Source: Candidatus Acetothermia bacterium (lineage in GTDB: Bacteria > Bipolaricaulota > Bipolaricaulia > Bipolaricaulales > Bipolaricaulaceae). From it: a DNA stretch of 64,000 nucleotides. Positions 42,827-57,289 of the stretch are shown in pieces. The notes under the pieces are model-generated. The model did no database searches, was not told where the DNA came from, and saw only the letters and a list, made by a program, of their open reading frames with translations. The stretch spans positions 1-64,000 of the forward strand of contig PXEP01000050.1 in the NCBI GenBank assembly GCA_003566155.1, read 5' to 3'. Position 1 is the stretch's first letter; every line of letters starts with the position of its first letter. Made by a program: the position numbers and the translations under genes.

Positions 42827-43285
42827 TCAATGACCCAACGCAAACCTCAACACCACTACCCAGATGACGACGCTGGATAGGAGAAGCCCAGCGGTGGCCA
42901 GCACATGGCGCCGGGTTCGGCGTCGCCCCAGAATCCCCAGCACCACTCCAGTGACAGCCACTACCAAATTTACCTGAGGTCCAGTGGGCAGAACCAACGC
43001 TGCGACCCCCGCAGCCACTGCTCCGAGCCCGCAGAGGTTCTCTTGATAGCGCCTGGGCTCCGCCAGGCGGCGGATCTGCTCGATCGCGGGGGGGACTTCC
43101 GTATCCGCCGGCGACTCCTGGCACCCATCCTGCGCGCGGGCGTCCGGCGGAGTCTCTGGCCCCTTCAGACATAGCGGGCACCCCTCGCCAGCCAGAAACG
43201 ACTGCACCTTGCGTTCATCCCAGCTGCGCAGATCGCCTACGTTCAGCCTTCTCCCACACCGCCTGCAGGATAGATCTTGACCCAT
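42827..43285 (-). CDS. Zinc-ribbon plus two-TM membrane protein (DUF4190-like)
   Basis: 152 residues from ATG 43285, preceded by AAGGAGGAGAGG; the open frame extends upstream but without coding signs. N-terminal zinc ribbon (CRRCGRRL and CPLC), a polar linker of about 35 residues, then two or three hydrophobic helices (LCGLGAVAAGVAALVLP, LVVAVTGVVLGILG, LATAGLLLSSVVIWVVVL) resembling DUF4190. Function unknown. It is divergent from the cold-shock gene. Confidence 0.7.
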   Translation of the reverse strand: MGQDLSCRRCGRRLNVGDLRSWDERKVQSFLAGEGCPLCLKGPETPPDARAQDGCQESPADTEVPPAIEQIRRLAEPRRYQENLCGLGAVAAGVAALVLPTGPQVNLVVAVTGVVLGILGRRRTRRHVLATAGLLLSSVVIWVVVLRFALGH

Positions 43286-43443
43286 CCTCTCCTCCTTAGC
43301 TACTCTAGCAATGCTCGTGAGCACTCTGCAACGAATCGGCCCCGCCAACTTCCGCCCCGACCCGTGCGCGACTGGCCAAGCACAATGGCCCCTCCGGCCT
43401 GGCAAGATAAGGGAAACCTCGTACGCCTTGGTCGTCTGCGCCC

Positions 43444-43471
43444 TTGACAAGTACTCCCCATAGGCTAAAGT
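43444..43471 (+). promoter_or_regulatory. Promoter of the cold-shock gene
   Basis: TTGACA (43444-43449), a 16-base spacer and TAAAGT (43466-43471). Transcription would start about 105 bases before the csp ATG, leaving a long leader as is common for cold-shock genes. Confidence 0.65.
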
Positions 43472-43582
43472 AACATCTACAAGACCGTACGAAATGTAAT
43501 TGCGTGGCCGTTGGGTACCCCTCAGCGAACCGGAGCAAACATGTAGTCGGTTTAGTCGAATGTGCAAGGAGGGATACACCAG

Positions 43583-43783
43583 ATGGCCATCGGCAAAGTT
43601 AAGTGGTTCAACGATGCGAAGGGCTTCGGTTTCATCGAGCAAGATGACGGACCCGACGTTTTCGTGCACTTCTCAGCGATCAACGCGCCAGGCTTCAAGA
43701 GCCTCCGCGAGGGTCAGGCTGTAGAGTTCGAGATCGAACAAGGGCCCAAGGGTCCGCAAGCCAAGAACGCTACCCCACGCTGA
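43583..43783 (+). CDS. Cold-shock protein (CspA family)
   Basis: 66 residues from ATG 43583, with AAGGAGGG 9 bases upstream. The RNA-binding motifs KGFGFI and DVFVHFSAI are intact ([20 protein letters not shown] then [20 protein letters not shown]). Csp proteins are RNA chaperones of the cytoplasm. It is a single-gene unit with its own promoter, long leader and strong terminator. Confidence 0.97.
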   Translation: MAIGKVKWFNDAKGFGFIEQDDGPDVFVHFSAINAPGFKSLREGQAVEFEIEQGPKGPQAKNATPR

Positions 43784-43863
43784 ATGCTGACCGTCGCTGC
43801 ATAGGCTGATGCACCGCTGGGACGTCTATTGCGGTGCTAACAGCGTTATGCGTGAAAGATAAC

Positions 43864-43930
43864 GAGCCGCCGTGCCTCTACGTGAGTCTTGCTCACGCAG
43901 AGGATTCACCGGCGGCTCTGTTCTTTTGCA
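43864..43930 (+). terminator. Long-stem terminator after csp
   Basis: GAGCCGCCG (43864-43872) pairs with CGGCGGCTC (43910-43918), enclosing a second stem CCTCTACGTGAG/CTCACGCAGAGG (43875-43886/43892-43903) with one mismatch, followed by TGTTCTTTTG. A smaller hairpin GCACCGC/GCGGTGC lies at about 43811-43837. Otherwise the 350 bases between csp and the nucleotidase gene hold no gene. Confidence 0.8.
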
Positions 43931-44134
43931 GTTTCGACAGGGGGCGATTTGGCATCTTGAGATACACCTTACTACCATACGCGGTGTGGGTGGATGTGGT
44001 GACAGCCGGTCAACCTGTTTCTCCAGCAAGCGATGCCATAGAAGCCAATCCCGCAGTAGGAAGCTGTTTCCCTTCCCTGAGTTAACCGGCGCCCACTGCC
44101 GCCTTCTGACCAACAAGTGCATAAGGAGGCGCTT

Positions 44135-47481
<3,347 letters not shown>

Positions 47482-47515
47482 CTATTCTAACGCCAACAGG
47501 CAGGACTCAAGTCGG

Positions 47516-48508
47516 TCAGGCCGAGGGAGCGTAGCCATGCTCCCGAAACCAGCGCACCGACTTTGCTAAGGCCTCCCGGGTTGGGGTCTGCGGAAAACCA
47601 AGCTCCTCCACGGCCTTGCTTGGGTCGAAGTACATCTTGTGCTTGGACATCCTTACAGTTTCCGGGGTCAACCTACGGCTCCCTCGCCCCATGAGACGTA
47701 AAGACAGCGCATTCAGGTGGGAAAGAGCCAGCACGGGAGCATAAGGAAGACGCGCTTTGGGGGCGGGTAGACCGCTCACCTCGGCCAACATGCCCAGCAT
47801 CTCTCGCATGGTCACGTTCTCCCCCCCGAGGATGTACCGCTCCCCCGAGCGCCCCCGCCGGGCAGCGAGCACATGCCCCCGTCCCACGTCTTCAGCATCG
47901 ACCACGTTCATTCCTGTGTCCATGTACGCAGGCATATCGCCTCGCAAGAAATCCACAATCACCTGCCCGGTCGGCGTGGGCTTGCTGTCCCACGGACCGA
48001 CCGGAAAGCTGGGATTCACTATGACCACCGGGAGTCGACGGGAGTACTCCAGCGCAACCTGCTCCGCCAGGTACTTGCTGCGTTTGTAATGGCCGATGAT
48101 GGCCTGTGGCCGCACCGGGGTGGACTCGGTCGCCGATCCCCCGTCATCCCGCAGCCCAAGCGCGGCAACAGAACTCGTATACACCACGCGTTCCACTCCC
48201 GCTCGCTCTGCCTCCTCCAATACCGTCCGGGTACCGTCCACATTGGCCAGATACACTTGCTGCGGGTCAGGAGTAGAGAATGCGTACATCGCCGCCACGT
48301 GAAACACGAGCGCGCAACCCTCCACGGCACGCTTCAGGGAAGATGCATCGCGCACATCTCCCTCCGCGATTTCCACGTTCAAACCATGCACGGCACGGCG
48401 ATCGGAGCCCGGGCGGGCCAACACGCGCACGGGGATCCCTTCCTGCAGGAGCGCCCGGACCACATTTGCGCCGAGGAATCCCGTTCCACCAGTTACCAGC
48501 GCCTTCAT
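47516..48508 (-). CDS. NAD-dependent epimerase (HpnA-like, hopanoid-associated)
   Basis: 330 residues from ATG 48508, behind GGAGGGGAAAG. Extended SDR fold: TGGTGFLGANVVRALLQEG (NAD site), FHVAAMYAFSTPDPQQVYLA, YTSSVAALG, catalytic region GHYKRSKYLAEQVALEY and NPSFPVGPWDSKPTPTGQVI. The last segments match hopanoid-associated sugar epimerase HpnA most closely in my recollection. No squalene-hopene cyclase or other hpn gene is in the window, so the substrate might be a different sugar or a flavonol-type compound. Divergent from the AOR gene. Confidence 0.82.
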   Translation of the reverse strand: MKALVTGGTGFLGANVVRALLQEGIPVRVLARPGSDRRAVHGLNVEIAEGDVRDASSLKRAVEGCALVFHVAAMYAFSTPDPQQVYLANVDGTRTVLEEAERAGVERVVYTSSVAALGLRDDGGSATESTPVRPQAIIGHYKRSKYLAEQVALEYSRRLPVVIVNPSFPVGPWDSKPTPTGQVIVDFLRGDMPAYMDTGMNVVDAEDVGRGHVLAARRGRSGERYILGGENVTMREMLGMLAEVSGLPAPKARLPYAPVLALSHLNALSLRLMGRGSRRLTPETVRMSKHKMYFDPSKAVEELGFPQTPTREALAKSVRWFREHGYAPSA

Positions 48509-48622
48509 CTTTCCCCTCCGCCTCGTAGCGTACAGCAAACCCGCGTTGATGGTACCGGATACACACGGAGTGGGCCGACAGGTGAAGTGAGGTAGAATGG
48601 AACATGGAAAGGGGGATGTGAT

Positions 48623-50467
48623 ATGCAAGGCGTGTTCGGCAAGTACCTCCAAGTGAACCTGTCAACTGGGGAGATCAAGGACCGGTCAATTCCAGAGGAA
48701 TGGTACCGCATGCATCTCGGCGGAAGGGGAATCGCCGCTCGACTCTTGTTGGAGATGGTGCCTCCCGGCACGGACGCCTACGCGCCGGAGAACGCACTGG
48801 TGTTCGCCACCGGGCCGTTTCAGGGTACCGGATTGGCTGGTGCAGGTCGACATGTGCTGATGGCGGTATCGCCCAAGACTGGCTCGATAGCCTGTTCCTA
48901 CGCGGGGGGGTACCTGGGGCACGAACTTGGCCGTTCCGGCTACGACGGTGTCGTATTCCATGGCCGCTCCGCCGAGCCTGTGTACCTTGTCCTCAACGAG
49001 GAAGGCGCGGAATTACGGACTGCGGGGGACCTGTGGGGAAGGCCCACGTTGGAAGTAGATCGAAAACTCAAAGAACGACATCCCGGGGTGCGCGTGGCAT
49101 GCATCGGCCCGGCTGGGGAGCGCCAGGTACAGATGGCATGTGTCATCCACGACGTCAACCGCTCAGCGGGCCGCCCCGGCCTGGGGGCGGTCATGGGAGC
49201 CAAGAAGCTCAAGGCACTCGCCGTCAAGGGTTCCGTGGACAAACCATTGGCCAACAAGGACACCTTCACCCGGCTCAGGACGGAATTCGGTCGGGCCCTC
49301 GCGGAGAACAAAGGGGCCCAGCAACTGGGACAGTACGGCACCGCCGGGGGTCTCACCGGACTCAACGAAACGGGGATCCTCCCCACGGAGAACTTCCGCG
49401 AGGGCGTGTTCGACTCGGCTGAGAGTATCGGCGGGGAACGCATGGCGGAAACGATATTGACCGAACGGGAGACGTGCACCGCCTGCCCCGTCCGCTGCAA
49501 ACGGGTAGTGCAGACGACGTTCGCCGGCGAGCACGTGGACCCGGCTTACGGCGGTCCGGAATACGAGACCTTGGGGGCGCTGGGATCACTGTGCGGGGTG
49601 TCCGATCTATCGGCCATCGCGCTGGGCAATCAACTGTGCAATGCTTACGGCCTAGATACCATCTCCGCCGGCGTGGCGGTAGCCACGTTGATGGAGGCCT
49701 CCGAGCGGGGACTTATCAGCGAGCGCATACCGTGGGGAGATCCCCAATCGTTGGTCTCCTGGATACGCAAGATCGCCGACCGGGAAGGCCTCGGTGACGA
49801 TATAGCGCGCGGCTTGGACAACTGGGCCCGCTCGGTGGGCGCGGACTACGTGATGACGGTGAAGGGCGTAGAACTGCCGATGCATGAACCCCGCGGGAAG
49901 GTCGCCCTGGGACTGTCCTATGCCGTCAGTCCACGCGGGGCGACGCACTTGGAGGGTGTCCACGACACGATGTTGGAGAAAGACTCGCCCACACCGGAGC
50001 TGGGCGTGAACCAACCGGTCGATCGCTTCCAGGTAGAAGACAAGGCGTCGATCGCTGTACTCTATGAAAACTTGCGCTCCTTCAACAACTCACTGGTGAT
50101 GTGCGTGTTCACCACGCCGATGACCGGTCCCGCGTACAACTTCCCCCAGCTGCGCGAGCTTCTGCAAGCTGCTACAGGGGAGGAGATCACCGCCCAGCGG
50201 ATGCTAGAAATCGGGGCGCGCAACTTCGACCTATTGCGTCTGTACTCCTCGCTGTGCGGTTACCGGTCCGCACACGACCGGCTGCCGGATCGACTACACG
50301 CCGCCTTGCCCCGGGGGGCCTCGGCCGATCGCCCGATCGATCGGGAGGCTTTCCGGCGGGAACTAGACCGCTATTATGAACTGCGCGGGTGGGACGACTC
50401 CGGCCCCACCGGCGATCGACTCCGGGAAGCGGGCCTGGCCGAACTCGCGGACAGGTTCGCGCGGTAA
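48623..50467 (+). CDS. Aldehyde:ferredoxin oxidoreductase (tungstopterin)
   Basis: 614 residues, the usual AOR length. N-terminal domain GKYLQVNLSTGEIKDRSIPE and GGRGIAARLLLEMVPPGTD; cofactor-domain segments FATGPFQGTG and SGYDGVVFHGRSAEPVYL; 4Fe-4S ligands Cys285, Cys288, Cys292 (CTACPVRC) and Cys545 (SLCGYRSA). The enzyme oxidises aldehydes to acids with reduction of ferredoxin, or reduces acids in reverse, using a bis-pterin tungsten centre in the cytoplasm. mobB follows after 8 bases and would serve cofactor assembly. The aldehyde is not known; amino acid-derived aldehydes or acetaldehyde are likely. Confidence 0.95.
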   Translation: MQGVFGKYLQVNLSTGEIKDRSIPEEWYRMHLGGRGIAARLLLEMVPPGTDAYAPENALVFATGPFQGTGLAGAGRHVLMAVSPKTGSIACSYAGGYLGHELGRSGYDGVVFHGRSAEPVYLVLNEEGAELRTAGDLWGRPTLEVDRKLKERHPGVRVACIGPAGERQVQMACVIHDVNRSAGRPGLGAVMGAKKLKALAVKGSVDKPLANKDTFTRLRTEFGRALAENKGAQQLGQYGTAGGLTGLNETGILPTENFREGVFDSAESIGGERMAETILTERETCTACPVRCKRVVQTTFAGEHVDPAYGGPEYETLGALGSLCGVSDLSAIALGNQLCNAYGLDTISAGVAVATLMEASERGLISERIPWGDPQSLVSWIRKIADREGLGDDIARGLDNWARSVGADYVMTVKGVELPMHEPRGKVALGLSYAVSPRGATHLEGVHDTMLEKDSPTPELGVNQPVDRFQVEDKASIAVLYENLRSFNNSLVMCVFTTPMTGPAYNFPQLRELLQAATGEEITAQRMLEIGARNFDLLRLYSSLCGYRSAHDRLPDRLHAALPRGASADRPIDREAFRRELDRYYELRGWDDSGPTGDRLREAGLAELADRFAR

Positions 50468-50475
50468 CCTAAGCG

Positions 50476-50955
50476 ATGTACGCCATCACGTTTATCGGGC
50501 ACCACAACGCGGGGAAGACGGCACTGATACGTCGACTGATCCCCGCGTTGCGGGCCCGGGGGCTGCGGGTAGGCACGGCCAAACACGTGGCCCCTGATGT
50601 GGAGCTTGACTTCCCAGGCAAAGACTCCTACCTACACCGCCGCGCGGGAGCCGAGCGTGTGCTTGTGCTATCGGATGCTGGCGGAGCGCTGTTCTGGGAA
50701 CAGTCAGAGCTCGCGGTTGAACAGCACGTACATCGGTACATGGAGGACTTGGACCTGGTCCTTCTGGAAGGGTTCAAGCACTCTCCCCTTCCCAAAATCG
50801 AGGTCTACCGCAAGGGAGAGCCGCTGGCCGGTCATATTCCGGTGATGGCTGTGGTGGCCGAAGGAAGGCCGCGCATCCCGGATGATGTTCCCCTGCTACC
50901 TCCCGACGAAGAGGAGATCGCCGATTTCTTGCAGACCCAGCTGCTGGAGCGCTAA
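50476..50955 (+). CDS. mobB: Molybdopterin-guanine dinucleotide biosynthesis adaptor MobB
   Basis: 159 residues. P-loop GHHNAGKTALIRRL at the N-terminus, the KHVAPDVELDFPGKDSYLHR segment with the family's conserved Lys-His, and LVLLEGFKHSPLPKIEVYR are diagnostic of MobB. It is a GTP-binding protein that aids nucleotide attachment to the molybdenum or tungsten pterin. Its cotranscription with AOR suggests dedicated cofactor supply. Confidence 0.93.
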   Translation: MYAITFIGHHNAGKTALIRRLIPALRARGLRVGTAKHVAPDVELDFPGKDSYLHRRAGAERVLVLSDAGGALFWEQSELAVEQHVHRYMEDLDLVLLEGFKHSPLPKIEVYRKGEPLAGHIPVMAVVAEGRPRIPDDVPLLPPDEEEIADFLQTQLLER

Positions 50956-50962
50956 TACCCTA

Positions 50963-52900
<1,938 letters not shown>

Positions 52901-53015
52901 CTAGTTCGAGCTAAATCCGCAAACGGACGGGCTTTGCGTGTTCCGACCCCTCGGCGGTGCCTGGCTCGTTCCCGGGTTGCGCGTTAAGCTCAGGTGATGG
53001 TGTAAAGGAGGTTTC

Positions 53016-54140
53016 GTGCGCCTACTGGAGTGGCAAGGCAGAGAACTGATGGCGCAGGCGGGTATCCCCGTACCACACGGCGACGTAGTGCGCAGCCCTC
53101 AAGAGGCTCGCCAAGTGGCCGAAGATATTGGAGCACCCGTGGTGCTTAAGGCCCAGGTACCGGTTGGAGGAAGAGGGAAAGCAGGCGGCATTCGCACGGC
53201 TGCAGGGCCGGAGGAAGCACAGGAAGTAGCGACTCAACTCCTCGGTGCGGAGATCAGATCCTATCCGGTGCGCGAACTCATGGCCGTCGCAGCAGCCGAT
53301 GTGCAGGCGGAGCACTACCTGAGCATCACCCTAGATCGGCGCCGCCGGTCGCCGGTGTTCATCTACTCACCCACCGGAGGCGTGGACATCGAAGAAATAG
53401 CGCGGTCATCACCGGACCGCGTGCGCCAGGTGCCCGTACCCACATTGGAGGGACTGCTTCCGTTCCGGCTACGCAGGTTGTTCGAACCGGCCCCTGCTGC
53501 CCTGCGCAAGGAACTGTCGGCGGTAGCAGCTAAGCTGTATCGCATGTTCTCCACGTACGAGGCGCAGCTGGTGGAGATCAATCCCCTGGCGACAACCGAC
53601 CAGGGTCTTCTGGCCTTGGACGCCAAAGTGATCATCGACGACGACCACCGACCCGGATCACAGTTCGAGGGCCTGACTGAGGGGGATCACAATCCTCTGG
53701 AGGCGGAGGCCACTGAGGCAGGGCTCCACTATGTGGCCCTGGACGGGGATATCGGGATCATCGGAAACGGTGCCGGCCTGGTTATGTCCACCCTGGACCT
53801 GGTTTCCCAGGCCGGGGGTAGACCGGCGAATTTCTTGGATATCGGAGGAGGGGCACGCTCCGATAGAGTGGGCAAGGCACTGGATATCGTCACCCGAGAA
53901 GCGCATCTTCAAGCGCTCCTGATCAATGTGTTCGGCGGTATCACCAGATGCGATGAAGTGGCCAAAGGGATCACCGGCGCTACCGGGAAGCTCCCTCAGG
54001 GACTGCCGGTGGTCGTCCGGCTGACCGGGACCAACGCCCCCCAAGGCCGCAGCATCCTCAGCGAGGCCGGACTGGTGCCTGTGGCAACGATGGAAGAAGG
54101 GGCAGCCCAGGCAGTAAGCCTGGCAAAGGGGGAAGCATGA
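53016..54140 (+). CDS. sucC: Succinyl-CoA synthetase (ADP-forming) beta subunit-like
   Basis: 374 residues from GTG 53016 (AAAGGAGG upstream). N-terminal ATP-grasp (EWQGRELMAQAGIPVPHGDV, VVLKAQVPVGGRGKAGGIR, AQLVEINPLATTDQGLLALD) and C-terminal CoA-ligase domain (IGIIGNGAGLVMSTLDLVSQ, FLDIGGGA, INVFGGITRCDEVAKGI). The alpha subunit, which carries the phospho-histidine, is normally encoded directly downstream; here a secreted protease-like gene follows instead, overlapping by 4 bases. The partner must be elsewhere, or this may act on another acyl-CoA. Confidence 0.88.
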   Translation: MRLLEWQGRELMAQAGIPVPHGDVVRSPQEARQVAEDIGAPVVLKAQVPVGGRGKAGGIRTAAGPEEAQEVATQLLGAEIRSYPVRELMAVAAADVQAEHYLSITLDRRRRSPVFIYSPTGGVDIEEIARSSPDRVRQVPVPTLEGLLPFRLRRLFEPAPAALRKELSAVAAKLYRMFSTYEAQLVEINPLATTDQGLLALDAKVIIDDDHRPGSQFEGLTEGDHNPLEAEATEAGLHYVALDGDIGIIGNGAGLVMSTLDLVSQAGGRPANFLDIGGGARSDRVGKALDIVTREAHLQALLINVFGGITRCDEVAKGITGATGKLPQGLPVVVRLTGTNAPQGRSILSEAGLVPVATMEEGAAQAVSLAKGEA

Positions 54141-55915
54141 CCAGAACAGTGATGGTGGTCCTGGCAGCGATCTTCGTCACCGCCTTCGCAGGAGCCAGCG
54201 GTGCCTACATCGGCCTGGATGAAGTGTCCCCAGGCATGACAGGGTACGGACTCACCGTGGTCGCCGGGGACGAGCTTGTGGAGTTCGATGTGGAAGTCGT
54301 CGGGGTGGTCCACGCTCCGGGCGATGGACAGAATTTCATAGCCATCCGCGCCTCCGGGGAGGCCATCGAGCGTTCGGGAGGCATTGCCCAGGGCATGTCC
54401 GGTAGCCCCGTATACCTGGACGGGCGCCTGGCCGGGGCGCTGTCACGGGCAGCCATTTGGACCGCGACACCCGATCGACCCCTGGGCCTGGTAACCCCCA
54501 TCGAGGACATGCTGGAAGTGCTGGCTGAGGTTAGGGACGAGCCCCCTTCGGAGCCTAGGTTCCCACCGGAGGAACCAACTCCGCCAGAGGACACTGCCCC
54601 CGACATCGCCGAGGGCAAGCTCTACGGCGCAGCACTACACCACTGGCCGCTGCAAACACCGCCTGTGCTCGCCGCAGGGCTTTCCTCGCGCGCCATACGA
54701 GCTCTCAGAGAAGGTTTCCGGCTGGATGCGCTGGACTCTCCCCTGACCCAGCTTCTGCCCTCATGGGCGGCCAGCTTTCCGGGGCTGGAGGAACTGGGGA
54801 TCTCGCGGGTCATAGATGCGCCAGGAGTGTCCACATCGACCACTTGGGAACTACGCCCAGGAGGGCCGGTGGGCGTGAGCCTAATGGTGGGTGACATGCA
54901 CATCGGATCACTGGGCACGGTTACCGAAGTGGACGGGGCGGCCCTGGTGGCCATGGGACATCACTTTCTGTTCTCGGGTCCTTCCCGCTACTTCCTGACA
55001 CAGGCTGAGATACTGGACACAGTCCAGGCTCTGAACGCCCCGTTCAAGTTCGGGATGCTGGGGGACATAGAAGGGGGCATCTATGCCGACCGATGGGCAG
55101 CGGTCGGCGGCCGGACCGGAGTGCCACCGCAGGGGATAGATGTGGCCGTTCAGATACGCGACCTGTCTCACCCGGATGAGCGAATCTCCTCTTTACGCAC
55201 GACTATGGCCCGAGAGCCACGATTACAGCCCCTTTTGCTATACCTGGCCGGCCTGGAGGCCACCGACCGCGGGCTGGATCGCAGAGGAGCGGGCACGGTT
55301 TCGGTACGCTACGAGATCGAAGGGGATGGCATGCCCCACGCTCTGTCTCTTAGCAACGTATTCCTGAGCACCCAAGACGTGGCCGTGTACGCTTCGCTGG
55401 AAGCAGCCATGATCCTCAACATACTGCAGTACAACGAGTTCCAGGATCCTGCGTTGACCTCGGTGCACCTGGAGGCTGAGGTCAGCAAGGAGTTTCGGGT
55501 AACTGAAATCACGGATCTTTCGGTTCATGGACAGGCGTTCGGTCCTGGAGACATCGTGCCGTTCACCGTGTACGGACGGGACTGGCGGGGAGAGGAGCGC
55601 TCCTGGTCCGGGGAACTCCGGATACCTCCGCGAGTGGACGGTCCTTATGTCGAACTCCGTGCCTATGGCGGCCCCCGACCGCTGGAGAAGGGTGAGGCCC
55701 CTCCCGTGATGGAGTCGTTGGAGGACCTCCTTGGTTACATAGAACGGGTACCGGGAAACGATACCCTGACTGTAGAATTGTTTGCCACCGATCCGTTGAC
55801 CCAGCTTACAGGTGTTGAACACCTGGTCGGAGTCGACGGTCGGACCCTGCAGGTGCCCGAAACGGTGGTCGTGGGAGAAATCTCACTGTACATCCCCCTG
55901 GAGCAGGAAGACTGA
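54137..55915 (+). CDS. S55 (SpoIVB-type) peptidase-domain protein
   Basis: 592 residues with an N-terminal signal peptide (MVVLAAIFVTAFAGASG). The first part has LDEVSPGMTGYGLTVVAGDE and RSGGIAQGMSGSPVYLDGRL, the S55 signature with the probable nucleophile around Ser88-Ser90; the SpoIVB peptidase is the founding member. The remaining 450 residues contain a second PDZ-like or beta-rich region and no recognised domain. The protein is exported. In non-spore-formers S55 proteins are of unknown use; proximity to murF hints at cell-envelope processing. A proline/glutamate-rich linker lies at about residues 135-155. Confidence 0.75.
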   Translation: MTRTVMVVLAAIFVTAFAGASGAYIGLDEVSPGMTGYGLTVVAGDELVEFDVEVVGVVHAPGDGQNFIAIRASGEAIERSGGIAQGMSGSPVYLDGRLAGALSRAAIWTATPDRPLGLVTPIEDMLEVLAEVRDEPPSEPRFPPEEPTPPEDTAPDIAEGKLYGAALHHWPLQTPPVLAAGLSSRAIRALREGFRLDALDSPLTQLLPSWAASFPGLEELGISRVIDAPGVSTSTTWELRPGGPVGVSLMVGDMHIGSLGTVTEVDGAALVAMGHHFLFSGPSRYFLTQAEILDTVQALNAPFKFGMLGDIEGGIYADRWAAVGGRTGVPPQGIDVAVQIRDLSHPDERISSLRTTMAREPRLQPLLLYLAGLEATDRGLDRRGAGTVSVRYEIEGDGMPHALSLSNVFLSTQDVAVYASLEAAMILNILQYNEFQDPALTSVHLEAEVSKEFRVTEITDLSVHGQAFGPGDIVPFTVYGRDWRGEERSWSGELRIPPRVDGPYVELRAYGGPRPLEKGEAPPVMESLEDLLGYIERVPGNDTLTVELFATDPLTQLTGVEHLVGVDGRTLQVPETVVVGEISLYIPLEQED

Positions 55916-55916
55916 C

Positions 55917-57272
55917 ATGTGGGATCTGCGGCAGGCCGCTCGAGAGATCGGGGCCCGGCTGGGAGAAGTTCGGGAACCATGTACCGCCACCGGGGCGACG
56001 TGTGACTCCCGAAAGGTTCGCCCAGGAGACTTGTTCGTCGCCCTCCCGGGCCAACGACACGACGGGCATGAATTCGTCCAACAGGCCTTTGCTCGCGGTG
56101 CGGCCGGGGCGCTGATCAGCCGCCCGCTGGACGTGGGACACAATCTCCTGCTGACCCAGGACACACAGCGCGCTCTTTGGGCTCTCGCCGCCTGGAGGCG
56201 ACGCCAACTCACGATGCCGGTCATCGGCGTCACAGGTTCGTTTGGCAAGACCACCACCAAGGAACTGCTTACCGCAGCCCTTTCCTCCCGCTACCGGACC
56301 TATCGCGCCCCGGAAAGCTACAACACCGAACTCGGAGTCCCCCTGTCCATATTGTCGGTGCCAGACGATGCCGAGGCGGTGGTGCTAGAACTGGGCATGA
56401 CCGCACGCGGAGAAATCCACGAACTCACGGAGTTGGCCCAACCTTGGGGAGGGATCATCACCGGTGTAGGCGAGGCTCATCTGGCCACGGCTGGTTCCGT
56501 GGAGGATATAGCTGAAGCCAAGTGGGAACTGGCAGCAGCCATCCCTGAGGAAGGACCGCTCGCGTTGGCCTGGGATTATCCTCAGTTGCGAGCGCGTATA
56601 GAACGCTGCCAAGCTGTGGTGGTGCGTTTTGGACGCAACAAACAGGCTGATTTTCGACCCCTTGATGTCGATGGAGGCGATCCCGCGGGGATAGCCTTCC
56701 GCGCTGCAACCCCTGCCGGCGTGGTGTCCGCTCGCGTACCCCTGCTCGGCGAACACGTAGCGACGCTGGCCTGCGGGGCGCTGGCCATGGCCTGGTCGAT
56801 GGGAGTAAGGCCCGAAGCCGCGGCCCGCGCACTGGAAGACGCGCGCCCCGTACCTCATCGACTGGAGCTGTTGAGCGCGCCGTTTGGGTGGATCCTGGAC
56901 GACTCCTATAATGCCAACCCCCTGTCGGTCAGAGCGGCATTGCAGACCGTCACCAGTTTGCATCTACCGGTGGGCAGGAGGGCAGCTCTCCTGGGGGACA
57001 TGCTCGACCTGGGTCCCAACGAAGCGTGGTACCACCAAAGGATGGTACAGGAGGCTCACTGGCACGGGCTGGACAACCTGTATTGCTTCGGAGAGCGCGC
57101 CAGTAAGGTCTTCGAAGCGTGGCCCGGCCCCGGCGCAGCGGAGGCCCAGGACTTGGAGCGCCTAATACAGCGTATCAGAGAAGATCTGGCCGGGAGCCCC
57201 TCCCTGCTGCTGGTTAAGGGCTCCCGGCGCATAGGGCTGGAACACGTGGCTGAGGTTCTAGCTGCTTCCTGA
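55917..57272 (+). CDS. murF: UDP-N-acetylmuramoyl-tripeptide--D-alanyl-D-alanine ligase
   Basis: 451 residues from ATG 55917, one base after the preceding stop; the upstream open frame is a shadow. N-terminal domain with TGATCDSRKVRPGDLFVALP, ATP site VIGVTGSFGKTTTKELLTAA, the ESYNTELGVPLSIL and LELGMTARGEIHEL segments, VGEAHLATAGSVEDIAEAKW, and the C-terminal LLDDSYNANP-like ILDDSYNANPLSVRAAL. It adds D-Ala-D-Ala to the peptidoglycan precursor. It stands alone without mraY, murD or murE, an uncommon setting. Confidence 0.95.
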   Translation: MWDLRQAAREIGARLGEVREPCTATGATCDSRKVRPGDLFVALPGQRHDGHEFVQQAFARGAAGALISRPLDVGHNLLLTQDTQRALWALAAWRRRQLTMPVIGVTGSFGKTTTKELLTAALSSRYRTYRAPESYNTELGVPLSILSVPDDAEAVVLELGMTARGEIHELTELAQPWGGIITGVGEAHLATAGSVEDIAEAKWELAAAIPEEGPLALAWDYPQLRARIERCQAVVVRFGRNKQADFRPLDVDGGDPAGIAFRAATPAGVVSARVPLLGEHVATLACGALAMAWSMGVRPEAAARALEDARPVPHRLELLSAPFGWILDDSYNANPLSVRAALQTVTSLHLPVGRRAALLGDMLDLGPNEAWYHQRMVQEAHWHGLDNLYCFGERASKVFEAWPGPGAAEAQDLERLIQRIREDLAGSPSLLLVKGSRRIGLEHVAEVLAAS

Positions 57273-57289
57273 GCGCAACCCCACTGTGT

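Noticed and set aside
42506-42880. 124-codon open frame on the plus strand
   Set aside because: No ribosome binding site, Arg/Lys-rich non-coding composition, and it runs into the opposite-strand membrane gene; only a short GNAT-like piece is of interest.
43286-43669. Upstream extension of the zinc-ribbon gene on the minus strand
   Set aside because: It would cover the csp promoter and the start of csp; ATG 43285 has a strong ribosome binding site.
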